A DNA stretch of 64,000 nt, from contig JBMOQX010000046.1 of the NCBI GenBank assembly GCA_049322755.1, positions 1-64,000 on the forward strand, written 5' to 3'. This DNA is from DATIUV01 sp049322755. Its GTDB lineage: Bacteria; Pseudomonadota; Gammaproteobacteria; Burkholderiales; UBA6910. This document shows, piece by piece, positions 8,938 through 17,647 of this stretch; position 1 is the first letter of the stretch; each line of letters begins with the position of its first letter. A program made the position numbers and the translations under genes. The notes under the pieces were generated by a model. The model did not search any database and was not told the DNA's origin. It saw nothing but the letters and a program-made list of their open reading frames with translations.

Positions 8938-9010
8938 CTGTGGAGTCTCGACAAATCCGACGCGGGATTGCGTTCCAGGCGGGCCGCGCGCCCGCCGGGG
9001 AGGGAAACCG

Positions 9011-9328
9011 CTAGAAACCGACGCTGGCCTTGGCGACGTCGATGGTGACGTTGGGACGGTCCAGCAGCGCCGCGGCGCAGCGCACCAGTTCCAGCGCCCA
9101 CGGCGAGCGGCTGCGGAACTCCCGGGCGCCGCCCGCACGGGCGAGATTGAGCAGCTTGTCCACCGCCAGCGCCTTGCCCACCGGATTGAAGACTTCCTCG
9201 CCGGCCTTGCCCAGCTCGGTGTCGAGCCAGCGATGGGCGGCCTCGGCCGACAGCGGCTTCACGTCCTCGGCGGACAAGCGGAACTCGTACTCCTCGCCTT
9301 CTCCGAATACGACGTTGACGTGGTACAT
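9011..9328 (-). CDS. Small protein of unknown function
   Basis: 105 residues, ATG 9328 with AAAGAGG upstream. No signal peptide or membrane helix; mixed alpha/beta composition with YEFRLSAEDVKPLSAEAAHRWL near the start. Not recognised. It lies between the FAD oxidoreductase (convergent) and the patatin gene (same strand, 75 bases upstream). Confidence 0.65.
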   Translation of the reverse strand: MYHVNVVFGEGEEYEFRLSAEDVKPLSAEAAHRWLDTELGKAGEEVFNPVGKALAVDKLLNLARAGGAREFRSRSPWALELVRCAAALLDRPNVTIDVAKASVGF

Positions 9329-9403
9329 GCGCGCCTCTTTCCCCTTTTGTCGATTGGCCAGCGGCAGCCATTGTAGCGCCGTTCCGGGCCCGCGGGCCGG
9401 GCC

Positions 9404-10312
9404 TCACCCGGCGGACTCGGCCTCCTTGAGCCGTCCCAGGGCCCGCTCGGTTGCGCGGCGGCCTTCGGCGATGGCGATTCTGCCGCGGTCGTAATCCATG
9501 ATGCCGATGTGCGCGAGCCTCGGGGTCACCAGCAGGTCGGCCGGCTCCCCCGCCAGCCGGCTGCGCGTCACCCGCACCTGCATGATGTTGATGCTGGAAG
9601 CCACCACGTCCAGCAGCGACGGCAGCGCCCCCGCATCGTCACGGCCGAATCCGAGGGTGCGCTTGAGCTGCTCGAGCCAGGACGCCTCCTCGCCCTCGGG
9701 TTTCGAATCGGCGAGCGCCTGGCGCATGCTGCGCATCGGAAGGTGCCGGCCGACGAGGTCCGAATTGAGATCCACGGCGATGACGAAGTCGGCGCCCAAC
9801 GCGCGCGCCAGCGTCACGGGCACCGGATTCACCAGGCCGCCGTCCACCAGCAGCCGCTCCTCGGCGCGCGCCGGCGCGAACAGCCCGGGCAGCGCGATCG
9901 AGGCGCGCACCGCGTCCACTACCCGCCCCTGCCGCAACCACACCTCGTTGCCGGTCTCGAGATCGGTGGCCACCGCCGCGAAGGGCTTGGCAAGCTGCTC
10001 GATGGTCTCCCCTTTGAGGTGCCGCGCGAGGAACCCCATCAGGCGCTCGCCGTGGATCAGCCCGCCCTCCAGCGTGAAATCCAGCAGGCTCACGACGCGC
10101 TTCCAGTTGAGCGCCTTGACCCACTCCTCGAACGCGTCCAGATCGCCGTGAACGTAGATCGCCCCCACCAGCGCGCCCACGGACGTGCCGCAGACCACGT
10201 CGGGCTCGATGCCCGCGTCCTGCAGCGCGCGGATCGCACCGATATGGGCCCAGCCGCGCGCGGACCCGCTGCCGAGCGCCAGCCCGATCCGGGGTTTGCG
10301 CTTCCGGATCAT
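9404..10312 (-). CDS. Patatin-like phospholipase, RssA type
   Basis: 302 residues. The patatin catalytic dyad is clear: an oxyanion loop GSGSARGWAHIG (14-25), nucleophile motif GTSVG with Ser44, and DGG in LLVDGGLVNPVPV carrying the Asp. Predicted to be a cytoplasmic or membrane-associated acyl hydrolase. Its ATG overlaps the TGA of the upstream hydrolase by four bases, so the two are coupled and may act on related lipids. Confidence 0.88.
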   Translation of the reverse strand: MIRKRKPRIGLALGSGSARGWAHIGAIRALQDAGIEPDVVCGTSVGALVGAIYVHGDLDAFEEWVKALNWKRVVSLLDFTLEGGLIHGERLMGFLARHLKGETIEQLAKPFAAVATDLETGNEVWLRQGRVVDAVRASIALPGLFAPARAEERLLVDGGLVNPVPVTLARALGADFVIAVDLNSDLVGRHLPMRSMRQALADSKPEGEEASWLEQLKRTLGFGRDDAGALPSLLDVVASSINIMQVRVTRSRLAGEPADLLVTPRLAHIGIMDYDRGRIAIAEGRRATERALGRLKEAESAG

Positions 10313-11154
10313 GATTGCTCCCCGCTCACCGCGGCCGCCCCCGGCGCCGCGCCGGCAAGAAACGCCGCCAGCGCCGCCTCCCACTCCGGGCGCACGAAGA
10401 AGAACGCTTCGTTGTGCCCGCCGCTCATGGTGAGGAAGCGCTTGGGCTCGGGGGCGAGCGCGAACAGGCGCTCGCCATGGCGGAATGGCACGATCTCGTC
10501 GTCGCGGCTGTGGGCCACCAGCACCGGCGCGCGGACGCCCGCCAGGTACTCCGCCGTCGGGTAGCGGATTTTTGCCAGCCACTTCACGGGAAGAATCGGG
10601 TACAGCTCCTGCCCCAGCTCCGGCACCGACGTGAACGCCGACAGCAGTACCAGCGCCCGCGGGCGCGACTGCGCCGCCTGCCGCGCCGCCAGCGCGGCAC
10701 CCAGGGATTCGCCGAACAGGATCACGTCGGCCGGATCCACGCCGCGCGCCCGCACCAGATGATCCCAGGCGGCGTCGGCATCGCGATAGGTGCCCTCCTC
10801 GCCGGGCGTGCCTTCGCTGCGCCCGTAACCCCGATAGTCGAAGATCAGCGTGTCGTAGCCGAGCCGCGCGAAATGGACCAGCGCATCGAGGCGGTGGGAG
10901 ATGTTGCCCGCGTTGCCATGGAAGAACAGCACCACGCCGCGGCGTTCGCGCGACTTCACGTACCATGCGTGCAGGCGCACGCCATCGGCGGTCTCCAGGG
11001 CCAGCTCTTCATAGGCGAGCCCCGCCGCCGCGGGGGTCGCGACGATCTCGCGGCCGACCTCCGGAAAGTAGACGAGCCTGGGCTGCCCCACGTAGGCCGC
11101 CGCCACCAGGGCGGCGTACACGCAAACAGCGATGAGGGCGACGTTGATGATCAT
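10309..11154 (-). CDS. Membrane-anchored alpha/beta hydrolase
   Basis: 281 residues from ATG 11154 (an in-frame GTG at 11163 is possible). One N-terminal membrane segment (about 3-22) followed by an alpha/beta hydrolase of the BEM46/YfhR type: FFHGNAGN oxyanion region (77-84), DYRGYGRSEG, nucleophile elbow GESLG with Ser150, and late Asp (HSRDDEIVP) and His (GGHNE). Substrate unknown. Divergent from ppa. Confidence 0.85.
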   Translation of the reverse strand: MIINVALIAVCVYAALVAAAYVGQPRLVYFPEVGREIVATPAAAGLAYEELALETADGVRLHAWYVKSRERRGVVLFFHGNAGNISHRLDALVHFARLGYDTLIFDYRGYGRSEGTPGEEGTYRDADAAWDHLVRARGVDPADVILFGESLGAALAARQAAQSRPRALVLLSAFTSVPELGQELYPILPVKWLAKIRYPTAEYLAGVRAPVLVAHSRDDEIVPFRHGERLFALAPEPKRFLTMSGGHNEAFFFVRPEWEAALAAFLAGAAPGAAAVSGEQS

Positions 11155-11188
11155 GCGCGGCACCGGGCGGCAACGAGGCCGCCATCGC

Positions 11189-11194
11189 TATAAT
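11189..11194 (+). promoter_or_regulatory. -10 element for ppa
   Basis: A perfect TATAAT 32 bases upstream of the ppa ATG. No good -35 is seen at 16-18 bases, which may be offset by the strong -10. Confidence 0.6.
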
Positions 11195-11226
11195 AGGCCG
11201 CTTCGCACGTCCCAAGGGGAGAGGCA

Positions 11227-11775
11227 ATGAACCTGGACCGGGTGTCTTCGGGCCGCGACCTGCCCAACGACTTCAACGTCATCATCGAGATTCCGATGCA
11301 CGGGGTCCCGGTGAAGTACGAAGTGGACAAGGAGACCGGCGCCCTGTTCGTGGACCGCTTCCTGTCCACCGCGATGTTCTATCCCTGCAACTACGGCTAC
11401 ATTCCCCACACGCTGTCCGACGACGGCGATCCGGTGGACGTGCTGGTGGTGACCCCGATCCCGGTGATTCCCGGCGCCGTCGTGCGCTGCCGCCCGGTCG
11501 GCATGCTGAGGATGGAGGACGAGGCGGGGGACGACGCCAAGCTGATCGCGGTGCCGATCGACAAGCTCTCGGGCCAGTACCGTGACATCGAGACGCCGCG
11601 CGACTTTCCCGAGAGCGTGCTGGCCCAGATTTCCCATTTCTTCGACCACTACAAGGACCTGGAGCCGGGCAAGTGGGTGAAGATCAAGGGCTGGGTCGGC
11701 CCGGAGGAGGCAAAGGCGGAGATCCTCGCCGGCGTGAAGCGCTTCAAAAGCGCCCGGAAGAAGCCGGCGTTTTAG
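11227..11775 (+). CDS. ppa: Inorganic pyrophosphatase
   Basis: 182 residues, family I soluble pyrophosphatase, hydrolysing PPi to two phosphates in the cytoplasm. Seen: FNVIIEIPM, YEVDKETGALFVDRF, FYPCNYGYIPHT, and the signature DGDPVDVLVV (DGDPVD at 66-71) with its metal-binding aspartates. ATG has AGGGGAGA upstream. The transcript probably runs on through an HdrB-like remnant to the terminator at 11982-12007. Confidence 0.97.
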   Translation: MNLDRVSSGRDLPNDFNVIIEIPMHGVPVKYEVDKETGALFVDRFLSTAMFYPCNYGYIPHTLSDDGDPVDVLVVTPIPVIPGAVVRCRPVGMLRMEDEAGDDAKLIAVPIDKLSGQYRDIETPRDFPESVLAQISHFFDHYKDLEPGKWVKIKGWVGPEEAKAEILAGVKRFKSARKKPAF

Positions 11776-11781
11776 GGTTGA

Positions 11782-11958
11782 TGGGACCAGTCCGAGATCA
11801 ACCGCAAGCAGGGAACGAAATTCAACATCCCGCTCACCTATTACAGCCAGCTGATGACCGTGGCCTACGGCGGCAGCGTCAAGGAAGCCGGGTTGGACGG
11901 ACAGTTGATCCGGGCCGGGGAGCTGAAAGAGATCGCCGTGAAGGTGGTGAAGAAGTAA
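11782..11958 (+). pseudogene. C-terminal remnant of an HdrB-like (heterodisulfide reductase subunit B) gene
   Basis: Immediately after ppa, a frame without a start codon encodes 58 residues: SEINRKQGTKFNIPL, TYYSQLMTVAYGG and AGLDGQLIRAGELKEIA, then TAA. This resembles the C-terminal end of HdrB-family cysteine-rich-domain proteins, where an asparagine-containing lead-in precedes a Y-x-x-QL helix. A TGA lies directly before it and nothing of the Cys-rich domains remains. It is followed by a good terminator, as an intact gene end would be. Family assignment is by eye; that it is a coding remnant is firmer. Confidence 0.55.
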
Positions 11959-11981
11959 CCTGCCGCCCACGCGCGCGACGG

Positions 11982-12007
11982 GGCGGCCGCGGGGCCGCCT
12001 TTGTTTT
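11982..12007 (+). terminator. Rho-independent terminator after the HdrB-like remnant
   Basis: A 7-bp perfect stem (GGCGGCC/GGCCGCC) with a 4-nt loop, followed by TTTGTTTT. Probably now the ppa terminator. The rest of the gap 12008-12226 holds no gene I can support. Confidence 0.75.
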
Positions 12008-12226
12008 GGAGATCATCTTCGAGGACGTCGACAGCCTGGCCGCGGACGTGCCCGCGCGCGATATGCCGGAATCCGTGGTGCGCGTGCACCGCGACGGCCT
12101 GGACCGGGACTGACGCCTCCGCCGCTGGAAAGCTGCCGGCGGTGGACTAAACTTGGAGTAGGAAATGATCCAGGGCCGCGCACCGGCGCGTGCGCGGGAG
12201 ATCAACGCAAGCACAAGGAGGCAATC

Positions 12227-12739
12227 ATGGTACCGGAAACCAAAGAAGCCAAGGTCACCGGTACGAATAAACCGGTGATGACTCCGGCACCGGCGCAACC
12301 TCTTGCCCCGTTTGTGGAAATGGAGCGGTTCTTCGACCGCCTGTTCCCGCGGGGGTGGCTGCGGCCGTTTGCATGGGAGCCGGTCGGGTGGGGCGAGATG
12401 GCCCCGTTGTTCGAACTCAACGCCCTCAAGATCGACGTGATCGACAAGGAAACCGAAGTGGTGATCCGGGCCGAGGTCCCCGGCATCGACAAGAAAGACC
12501 TCGAAGTCTCGCTGGACGACAATCTGCTGACGATCAAGGGCAAGGCCGCGCGCGAAAGAGAGGAAGAGAAGGAGAATTACTTCCGTCGTGAAATCTCCCG
12601 CGGCGAAGTGTCTCGCACCGTGCTGCTGCCGACGGCCGTCGACGGCGCCAGGACCGCGTCCGAACTCAAGGACGGCGTGCTCGAATTGCGGCTGCCGAAG
12701 ATCGAAAAGGCGCACCGCGTGACTATCCCGGTCGCGTGA
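12227..12739 (+). CDS. Small heat shock protein, Hsp20/alpha-crystallin family
   Basis: 170 residues. The alpha-crystallin domain spans about 68-165: IDVIDKETEVVIRAEVPGI, KKDLEVSLDDNLLTIKG and the C-terminal DGVLELRLPK. An unusually hydrophobic/Pro-rich N-terminal arm (PLAPFVEMERFFDRLFPRGW) would drive oligomer assembly. An ATP-independent holdase for unfolded proteins. ATG 12227 has AAGGAGG. I did not find a sigma-32 promoter upstream, unlike htpG in this window. Confidence 0.93.
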   Translation: MVPETKEAKVTGTNKPVMTPAPAQPLAPFVEMERFFDRLFPRGWLRPFAWEPVGWGEMAPLFELNALKIDVIDKETEVVIRAEVPGIDKKDLEVSLDDNLLTIKGKAAREREEEKENYFRREISRGEVSRTVLLPTAVDGARTASELKDGVLELRLPKIEKAHRVTIPVA

Positions 12740-12757
12740 GCGTGCGTTGCAAGCGGA

Positions 12758-12782
12758 AGCCCGGCTGCGGCCGGGCTTTTTT
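12758..12782 (+). terminator. Rho-independent terminator of the hsp20 gene
   Basis: An 8-bp perfect stem (AGCCCGGC/GCCGGGCT), 4-nt loop and a run of T. It overlaps the -35 region of the next gene's promoter. Confidence 0.9.
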
Positions 12783-12808
12783 GCGCCCGCGCGCGCGGGG
12801 CCTATAAT
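12781..12808 (+). promoter_or_regulatory. Promoter of the crotonase gene
   Basis: TTGCGC (12781-12786), a 16-base spacer, then perfect TATAAT (12803-12808), 35 bases before the ATG. Confidence 0.65.
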
Positions 12809-12843
12809 CGACATTGATCTTTCCATCGCCCCGGAGGACCGCC

Positions 12844-13650
12844 ATGAGCGCCGCCGTCCCCGCCTCACAGCCTGAAGAGCCGATCCTGCTGCGCCATGAC
12901 GCCGGCGGCGTCGCCACGCTGACGCTCAACCGCCCGAAACAGTTCAACGCCCTGTCACAGGCACTGCTCGGTGAGCTGCAGGCCGCGCTGGACGCCATCG
13001 AGGGCGACGCCGGCGTGCGGGTCGTAGTCATCGCCGGCGCCGGCAAGGCGTTCTGCCCCGGCCACGACCTGAAGGAAATGCGGGCGAACCGGGAGCCCGG
13101 CTTCATCCAGGCGCTGTTCGAGCAATGCAGCCGGATGATGCTGACCATCACCCGCATCCCGCAGCCGGTGATCGCGCGGGTGCATGGCATCGCGACCGCG
13201 GCCGGTTGCCAGCTGGTGGCGCAATGCGACCTGGCGGTGGCGGCAGCGGATGCGCGCTTCGCCACTTCCGGCATCAACTTCGGCCTGTTCTGCTCCACGC
13301 CCGGCGTGGCGCTGTCGCGCAACGTGTCCCGCAAGCAGGCGATGGAGATGCTGATGACGGGCGACTTCATCGACGCCCCGACGGCGCTGGCGCGCGGCCT
13401 CGTCAACCGCGTGGTGCCTGCGGAAGAGCTGGACGCCGAGGTACGCCGCCTCTGCGATTCGATTCTCGCCAAGTCGCCGGTGGCGGTGGCGACGGGCAAG
13501 CGCATGTTCTACCGCCAGCTGGAACTGGGGATGGAGCAGGCCTACGAGATGGCGTCGCAGGTGATGACCTGCAACATGATGGCCGACGACGCGGCCGAGG
13601 GCGTCGACGCGTTCATCGAGAAACGGGCGCCGCGCTGGAGCGGGCGCTAG
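12844..13650 (+). CDS. Enoyl-CoA hydratase/isomerase-family protein, ECHDC3-like
   Basis: 268 residues of crotonase fold, ATG 12844 with GGAGG. The CoA-binding and oxyanion parts are present (GKAFCPGHDLKEM; HGIATAAGCQL). However, the two glutamates that catalyse hydration in classical enoyl-CoA hydratases are replaced: GCQL puts Gln at 123, and 20 residues later Gly stands at 143 (FATSGINFGLFCSTPG). This pattern is that of the ECHDC3-type branch. It is therefore unlikely to be an ordinary beta-oxidation hydratase. Single-gene transcript by its own promoter. Confidence 0.85.
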   Translation: MSAAVPASQPEEPILLRHDAGGVATLTLNRPKQFNALSQALLGELQAALDAIEGDAGVRVVVIAGAGKAFCPGHDLKEMRANREPGFIQALFEQCSRMMLTITRIPQPVIARVHGIATAAGCQLVAQCDLAVAAADARFATSGINFGLFCSTPGVALSRNVSRKQAMEMLMTGDFIDAPTALARGLVNRVVPAEELDAEVRRLCDSILAKSPVAVATGKRMFYRQLELGMEQAYEMASQVMTCNMMADDAAEGVDAFIEKRAPRWSGR

Positions 13651-13665
13651 CGGCCGGACGCTCCT

Positions 13666-14394
13666 TCAAGCCTCCCGGTACCAGCGGATCGCCGCCTTCG
13701 CCAGCGCGTCGATCGAGTCGCTCATCGGGACGCCGAAAGCCGCGCGCGTCCCGGGCGACAGGGCGAGCGGCAATTCCGTGCAGCCCAGCATGATGGCCTC
13801 CGCGCCCTTCGCCACCAGCCGCTCAACGCACGCCGCCGCGGGCGCGTAGCTGTCGCCGACGCGATTTTCCTTCACCAGCGCGATCGAGCGCATGCACAGC
13901 GAAGCAATCTCTTCCTCATTAGGCACCAGGCACCCGTACCCCTTGGCCTCGAGCCGTTCCTGGTAGAGGCGCAGCTTCAGCGTCCCGGCCGTGCCCATCA
14001 CGCCAATCCGGCGCCCCCGGACACCCTGGCGTTCCAGGTCGTCGATGGCCGCGTCGACGATATGCAGGAAAGGCACCGGCGTCGCGCGCACCAGATCCTC
14101 GAACCAGAGATGCGCCGTGTTGCAGGGGATGACGATGCAGCCCGCGCCGGCCTGGACCAGGCGATCGACGCCGTACAGCAGGTGCGGCAGCGGCGAAGGC
14201 CCGTCGCCCAGCAGCGCCGCCGTGCGATCCGGCACGCGCGGGTCGCTCCACAGCACCGTCGCCACGTGCTCCTGGTCGCGCACGGCGGGTGTTAACTGGA
14301 TGAGCCGCGTCATGAACGCCGCGCCCGCCAGCGGCCCCATGCCGCCCAGCACCCCGAGGAGCCGGCCGGGAGCAATCTGCTGCGGCGTCGTCAT
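13666..14394 (-). CDS. Aspartate/glutamate racemase family protein
   Basis: 242 residues. Both catalytic cysteines of the cofactor-independent racemases are present: CNTAH with Cys91 and LGCTELPL with Cys205. N-terminal GVLGGMGPLAG is the aspartate racemase signature. It would interconvert L- and D-aspartate (or a related amino acid); substrate specificity is inferred. Convergent with the crotonase gene. Confidence 0.88.
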   Translation of the reverse strand: MTTPQQIAPGRLLGVLGGMGPLAGAAFMTRLIQLTPAVRDQEHVATVLWSDPRVPDRTAALLGDGPSPLPHLLYGVDRLVQAGAGCIVIPCNTAHLWFEDLVRATPVPFLHIVDAAIDDLERQGVRGRRIGVMGTAGTLKLRLYQERLEAKGYGCLVPNEEEIASLCMRSIALVKENRVGDSYAPAAACVERLVAKGAEAIMLGCTELPLALSPGTRAAFGVPMSDSIDALAKAAIRWYREA

Positions 14395-14557
14395 GGCGCC
14401 AATTCCAATCCTCTGTCGTCGCCCTCCGGGCGGATACGTGCCGAGTATAACGGGCCGCCCGGCGGCGCGGGGGCCGGCTGACGCGCGCTTCGGGCCGCAT
14501 CGGCCCTGTGCTACAGTGAAATGCACACCGGCCCCACAAACCGGCGGGAGGAAAACG

Positions 14558-15337
14558 ATGACCGACGGCGATACGCGCGGCGCCCAGCCGCTGCCGTTTC
14601 CCACCATCCGCCAGGTGGACGCCAACGCCCCGTTCGCGTGGCTCAGGGCGGGCTGGGGCGACATGAAGCGCGCCCCCGCGGCGAGCCTGTTTTACGGCGC
14701 CGCGTTTGCCGCGATGGGCATGCTGCTGCACCTCTACCTGCGCGACGACCCCGGCATCACGCTGGGACTCGCCACCGGCTTCACGCTGGTGGGGCCGTTC
14801 CTCGCCATCGGGCTCTACGACATCAGCCGGCGGCTGGAGGAAGGCCGGCCGGTGCGGCTGCTGGAAACCCTCACCGCGTGGCGCGCCAACGTCGGCGGCG
14901 TCGGCCTGTTCGCGGTAGTGTTCATGCTGGTGATGGCGACATGGATCCGCGTGTCGGTGGTGATCGTCGCGCTGTTTTTTTCGGGTGGGATGCCCACGAT
15001 GAAGACGTTCCTCGCCCAGCTGTTCTCGCTGGACAACCTGGCGTTCGCCGCCATCTACGCCGGCGTCGGTGCGCTGTTCGCGGCGTTCGTCTTCGCCATC
15101 AGCGTGGTGTCGATACCGCTGTTGCTCGACCGCACCATGGACGCGATCACGGCGATGATCGCCAGCGTCGTGACGCTGGTGCGCAATGCCCGGGCGCTGG
15201 CGCTGTGGGCGGCGCTCATCGTCGCCGCCATCGGCCTGGGCATGCTGCCGTTCTATCTCGGCCTCGTCGTCACCGGCCCGCTGATAGGCCACGCCACCTG
15301 GCACGCGTTCCGCCAGCTGGTGGCACCGGCGCGCTGA
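14558..15337 (+). CDS. DUF2189 integral membrane protein
   Basis: 259 residues, ATG 14558 behind GGGAGGAAAA. After a polar N terminus with the family motif WLRAGWGDM, about six hydrophobic segments follow; GPFLAIGLYDISRRLEEG is a DUF2189 hallmark between the second and third. Inner-membrane, function unknown. A TACAGT -10-like element lies at 14512-14517. Convergent with htpG, 15 bases apart. Confidence 0.85.
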   Translation: MTDGDTRGAQPLPFPTIRQVDANAPFAWLRAGWGDMKRAPAASLFYGAAFAAMGMLLHLYLRDDPGITLGLATGFTLVGPFLAIGLYDISRRLEEGRPVRLLETLTAWRANVGGVGLFAVVFMLVMATWIRVSVVIVALFFSGGMPTMKTFLAQLFSLDNLAFAAIYAGVGALFAAFVFAISVVSIPLLLDRTMDAITAMIASVVTLVRNARALALWAALIVAAIGLGMLPFYLGLVVTGPLIGHATWHAFRQLVAPAR

Positions 15338-15352
15338 CGCCGCGCGTTCGCA

Positions 15353-17287
15353 TCAAGACTTGCCGGGGGTCCAGATCCGGCTCTCCTCGGCGGACATTGC
15401 CAGCATCAGCTGGTTGAGACGGCGCACGAAGGCTCCCGGATTCTCCAGCTGGCCGCCTTCGGCCAGCAGCGCCTGCTCGAACAGCAGGTGGCTCCAGTCG
15501 GCGAAGCGGACATCGTCGCGTTCGTCGCGCAGCCGCCGCACGATCGGATGCTGGGGGTTCAGCTCCAGGATCGGCTTCGACAGGGGCACTTTCTGCCCCG
15601 CCATCTTGAGCATCCGCTCCAGGTGCGCGCCCAGCGCGTGCTCGCCCACCACCAGGCACGCCGGCGACTCGGTGAGGCGGTGCGTGACGCGCACGTCCTC
15701 CACCCGCTCGGCCAGCGCCTGCTTCACGCGATCCAGCAGCGGCTGGAGTTCCCCCGCTTCCTGGCGGCGCCGCTCCTTCTCGGCCGCATCCTCGAGCGTG
15801 CCGAGGTCCAGATCGCCCTTGGCCACCGACTGCAGCGGCTTGCCGTCGAACTCCGGCAGATTGCCCACCACCCACTCGTCCACTCGGTCGGACAGCAGCA
15901 GCACCTCGACGCCCTTCTTGCGGAAAACCTCCAAGTGGGGGCTGTCCTTGGCCGCCGCGAAGGTGTCGGCGGTCACGTAATAGATCTTGCCCTGGCCGTC
16001 CTTCATGCGGCCCACGTAATCCGCCAGCGACACCGTCTCCGCGTCGGTGTCGGCGTGGGTCGACGCGAAGCGCAGCAGCGCGGCAATGCGCTCGCGATTG
16101 GCCGGGTCCTCGCCCACCCCTTCCTTGAGCACCCGGCCGAACTCGCGCCAGAAGGTGGCGTACTTCTCGGGCGACTTCTCCGCCAGTTCCTCCAGCAGCC
16201 CCAGCACCTTCTTCACCGATCCGGCGCGGATGGCGTCGATGTCCTTCGAGTCCTGCAGGATTTCGCGCGAGACGTTGAGGGGCAGGTCGTTGGAGTCGAT
16301 GACGCCGCGCACGAAGCGCAGGTACTGGGGCATCAGCTGCTCGGCGTCGTCCATGATGAACACGCGCCGCACGTAGAGCTTGATGCCGTGCCGGTGCTCC
16401 CGGTCCCAAAGGTCGAATGGCGCCCGCGACGGGATGTAGAGGAGCTGCGTGTACTCGGTCCTGCCCTCCACGCGCGTGTGCACGTGCGCCAGCGGTGGCT
16501 CGAAATCGTGGGCGACGTGCTTGTAGAACTCGTCGTACTGCTCCTGGGTGATCTCGCCCTTGGGCCGCGCCCAGAGCGCGGAGGCGGAGTTGACCGTTTC
16601 CTCCTCGTCGCCTGGCACGCTCCGGCCGGCCGCCTCGTCCCAGGCCTCCTTCTGCATGCGGATCGGGAGCGTGATGTGATCGGAGTACTTGCGCAGGATG
16701 CCGCGCAGGCGCTGCCCGTTCAGCAGGTCGGCGTCGCCCTCCCGGAGGTGCAGCGTCACCTCGGTGCCGCGCTCCGGCCGGGTCACCATCTCCACGCTGT
16801 ACTCGCCATCGCCCGAGGACTCCCATTTCACCCCGTGCTCGGGGGTAAGCCCTGCACGGCGCGTGACCAGCGTGACCCGATCGGCGACGATGAACGCGGA
16901 GTAGAAGCCGACGCCGAACTGGCCGATCAGGTGGGCATCCTTGGCCTGGTCGCCCGTGAGGGACTCGAAGAACTGGCGCGTGCCTGACTTGGCGATGGTG
17001 CCGATATGGTCGATCACCTCCTGCCGGGACATGCCGATGCCGTTGTCGCTCACCGTCAGCGTGCGGCTGGTCGGATCGTAGCGTACGCGAATGCCCAGCT
17101 CCGTGTCGTTCTCGAACAACGCCGGGTCCGCCAATGCCTCGAAGCGCAGCTTGTCGCACGCGTCCGACGCATTCGAGATCAGCTCGCGCAGGAAAATCTC
17201 CTTGTTGGAATACAAGGAGTGAATCATGAGTTGCAGCAGTTGCTTGACCTCGGCCTGGAAGCCAAGGGTTTCCTTGGTCACCGCCAT
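15353..17287 (-). CDS. htpG: Hsp90-family chaperone HtpG
   Basis: 644 residues, full length. N-terminal GHKL ATPase motifs: FLRELISNASDA (32-43), DNGIGM (81-86) and GQFGVGF (122-128). The middle domain carries the catalytic-loop region SREILQ. Cytoplasmic ATP-dependent chaperone. ATG 17287 has CCGGAGGG. A sigma-32-type promoter lies just upstream, consistent with heat induction. Confidence 0.97.
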   Translation of the reverse strand: MAVTKETLGFQAEVKQLLQLMIHSLYSNKEIFLRELISNASDACDKLRFEALADPALFENDTELGIRVRYDPTSRTLTVSDNGIGMSRQEVIDHIGTIAKSGTRQFFESLTGDQAKDAHLIGQFGVGFYSAFIVADRVTLVTRRAGLTPEHGVKWESSGDGEYSVEMVTRPERGTEVTLHLREGDADLLNGQRLRGILRKYSDHITLPIRMQKEAWDEAAGRSVPGDEEETVNSASALWARPKGEITQEQYDEFYKHVAHDFEPPLAHVHTRVEGRTEYTQLLYIPSRAPFDLWDREHRHGIKLYVRRVFIMDDAEQLMPQYLRFVRGVIDSNDLPLNVSREILQDSKDIDAIRAGSVKKVLGLLEELAEKSPEKYATFWREFGRVLKEGVGEDPANRERIAALLRFASTHADTDAETVSLADYVGRMKDGQGKIYYVTADTFAAAKDSPHLEVFRKKGVEVLLLSDRVDEWVVGNLPEFDGKPLQSVAKGDLDLGTLEDAAEKERRRQEAGELQPLLDRVKQALAERVEDVRVTHRLTESPACLVVGEHALGAHLERMLKMAGQKVPLSKPILELNPQHPIVRRLRDERDDVRFADWSHLLFEQALLAEGGQLENPGAFVRRLNQLMLAMSAEESRIWTPGKS

Positions 17288-17320
17288 TCACGCCCTCCGG
17301 AGTTCATGTTTGTACGCTGG

Positions 17321-17349
17321 AAATTGGGCTCGGAGGGCCCTGCTTCAAG
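17321..17349 (-). promoter_or_regulatory. Sigma-32 type heat shock promoter of htpG
   Basis: Read on the minus strand: CTTGAAG, a 14-base spacer, then CCCAATTT. This is close to the sigma-32 consensus (CTTGAAA, 13-15 bases, CCCCATnT) and would place the transcript start about 25 bases before the ATG. Confidence 0.7.
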
Positions 17350-17610
17350 GCCGGGGACGGGCGAAGTCGACCCTGCGGAAGTCCCGGAAGGCCGGACCCG
17401 GACTGGACGCGCCGGCTGAGCTGGATCGGCCGAGGCCTGTCTAGAGCCCTTGCAGGCGGGTGGACTTTGGGTAAAACGCTACGCGATTCATTGTCTTTGT
17501 GCGCTGCACCAGACCACGCCGGACACGGGGGACACCGGCCACATTGACGCATTCCATTCCGATCCGTCCCTTTCCGTCACAAAAACCTCAAATCTCCCAA
17601 AGTGATAGAT
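17350..17610. other. Gene-free stretch between htpG and rpfF
   Basis: No coding frame or RNA gene that I can support. Composition shifts from GC-rich to clearly AT-richer from about 17560, leading into the rpfF promoter region. Confidence 0.5.
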
Positions 17611-17639
17611 TTGATTTTGTTAAAGAATGTGTTTTAAAT
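17611..17639 (+). promoter_or_regulatory. Likely sigma-70 promoter of rpfF
   Basis: TTGATT (17611-17616), 17-base spacer, TTAAAT (17634-17639) in an AT-rich island unlike the surrounding DNA. Predicted start is near 17646, about 70 bases before the rpfF ATG. Confidence 0.5.
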
Positions 17640-17647
17640 GACTGAAG

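Noticed and set aside
12006..12113. Short frame of about 35 codons beginning LEIIFEDVDSL after the terminator
   Set aside because: No ATG/GTG start with a ribosome-binding site and no recognisable domain; could be another gene scrap.
17611..17625. FNR-like sequence TTGATTTTGTTAAA
   Set aside because: Only the left half fits; the right half should be ATCAA and is not.
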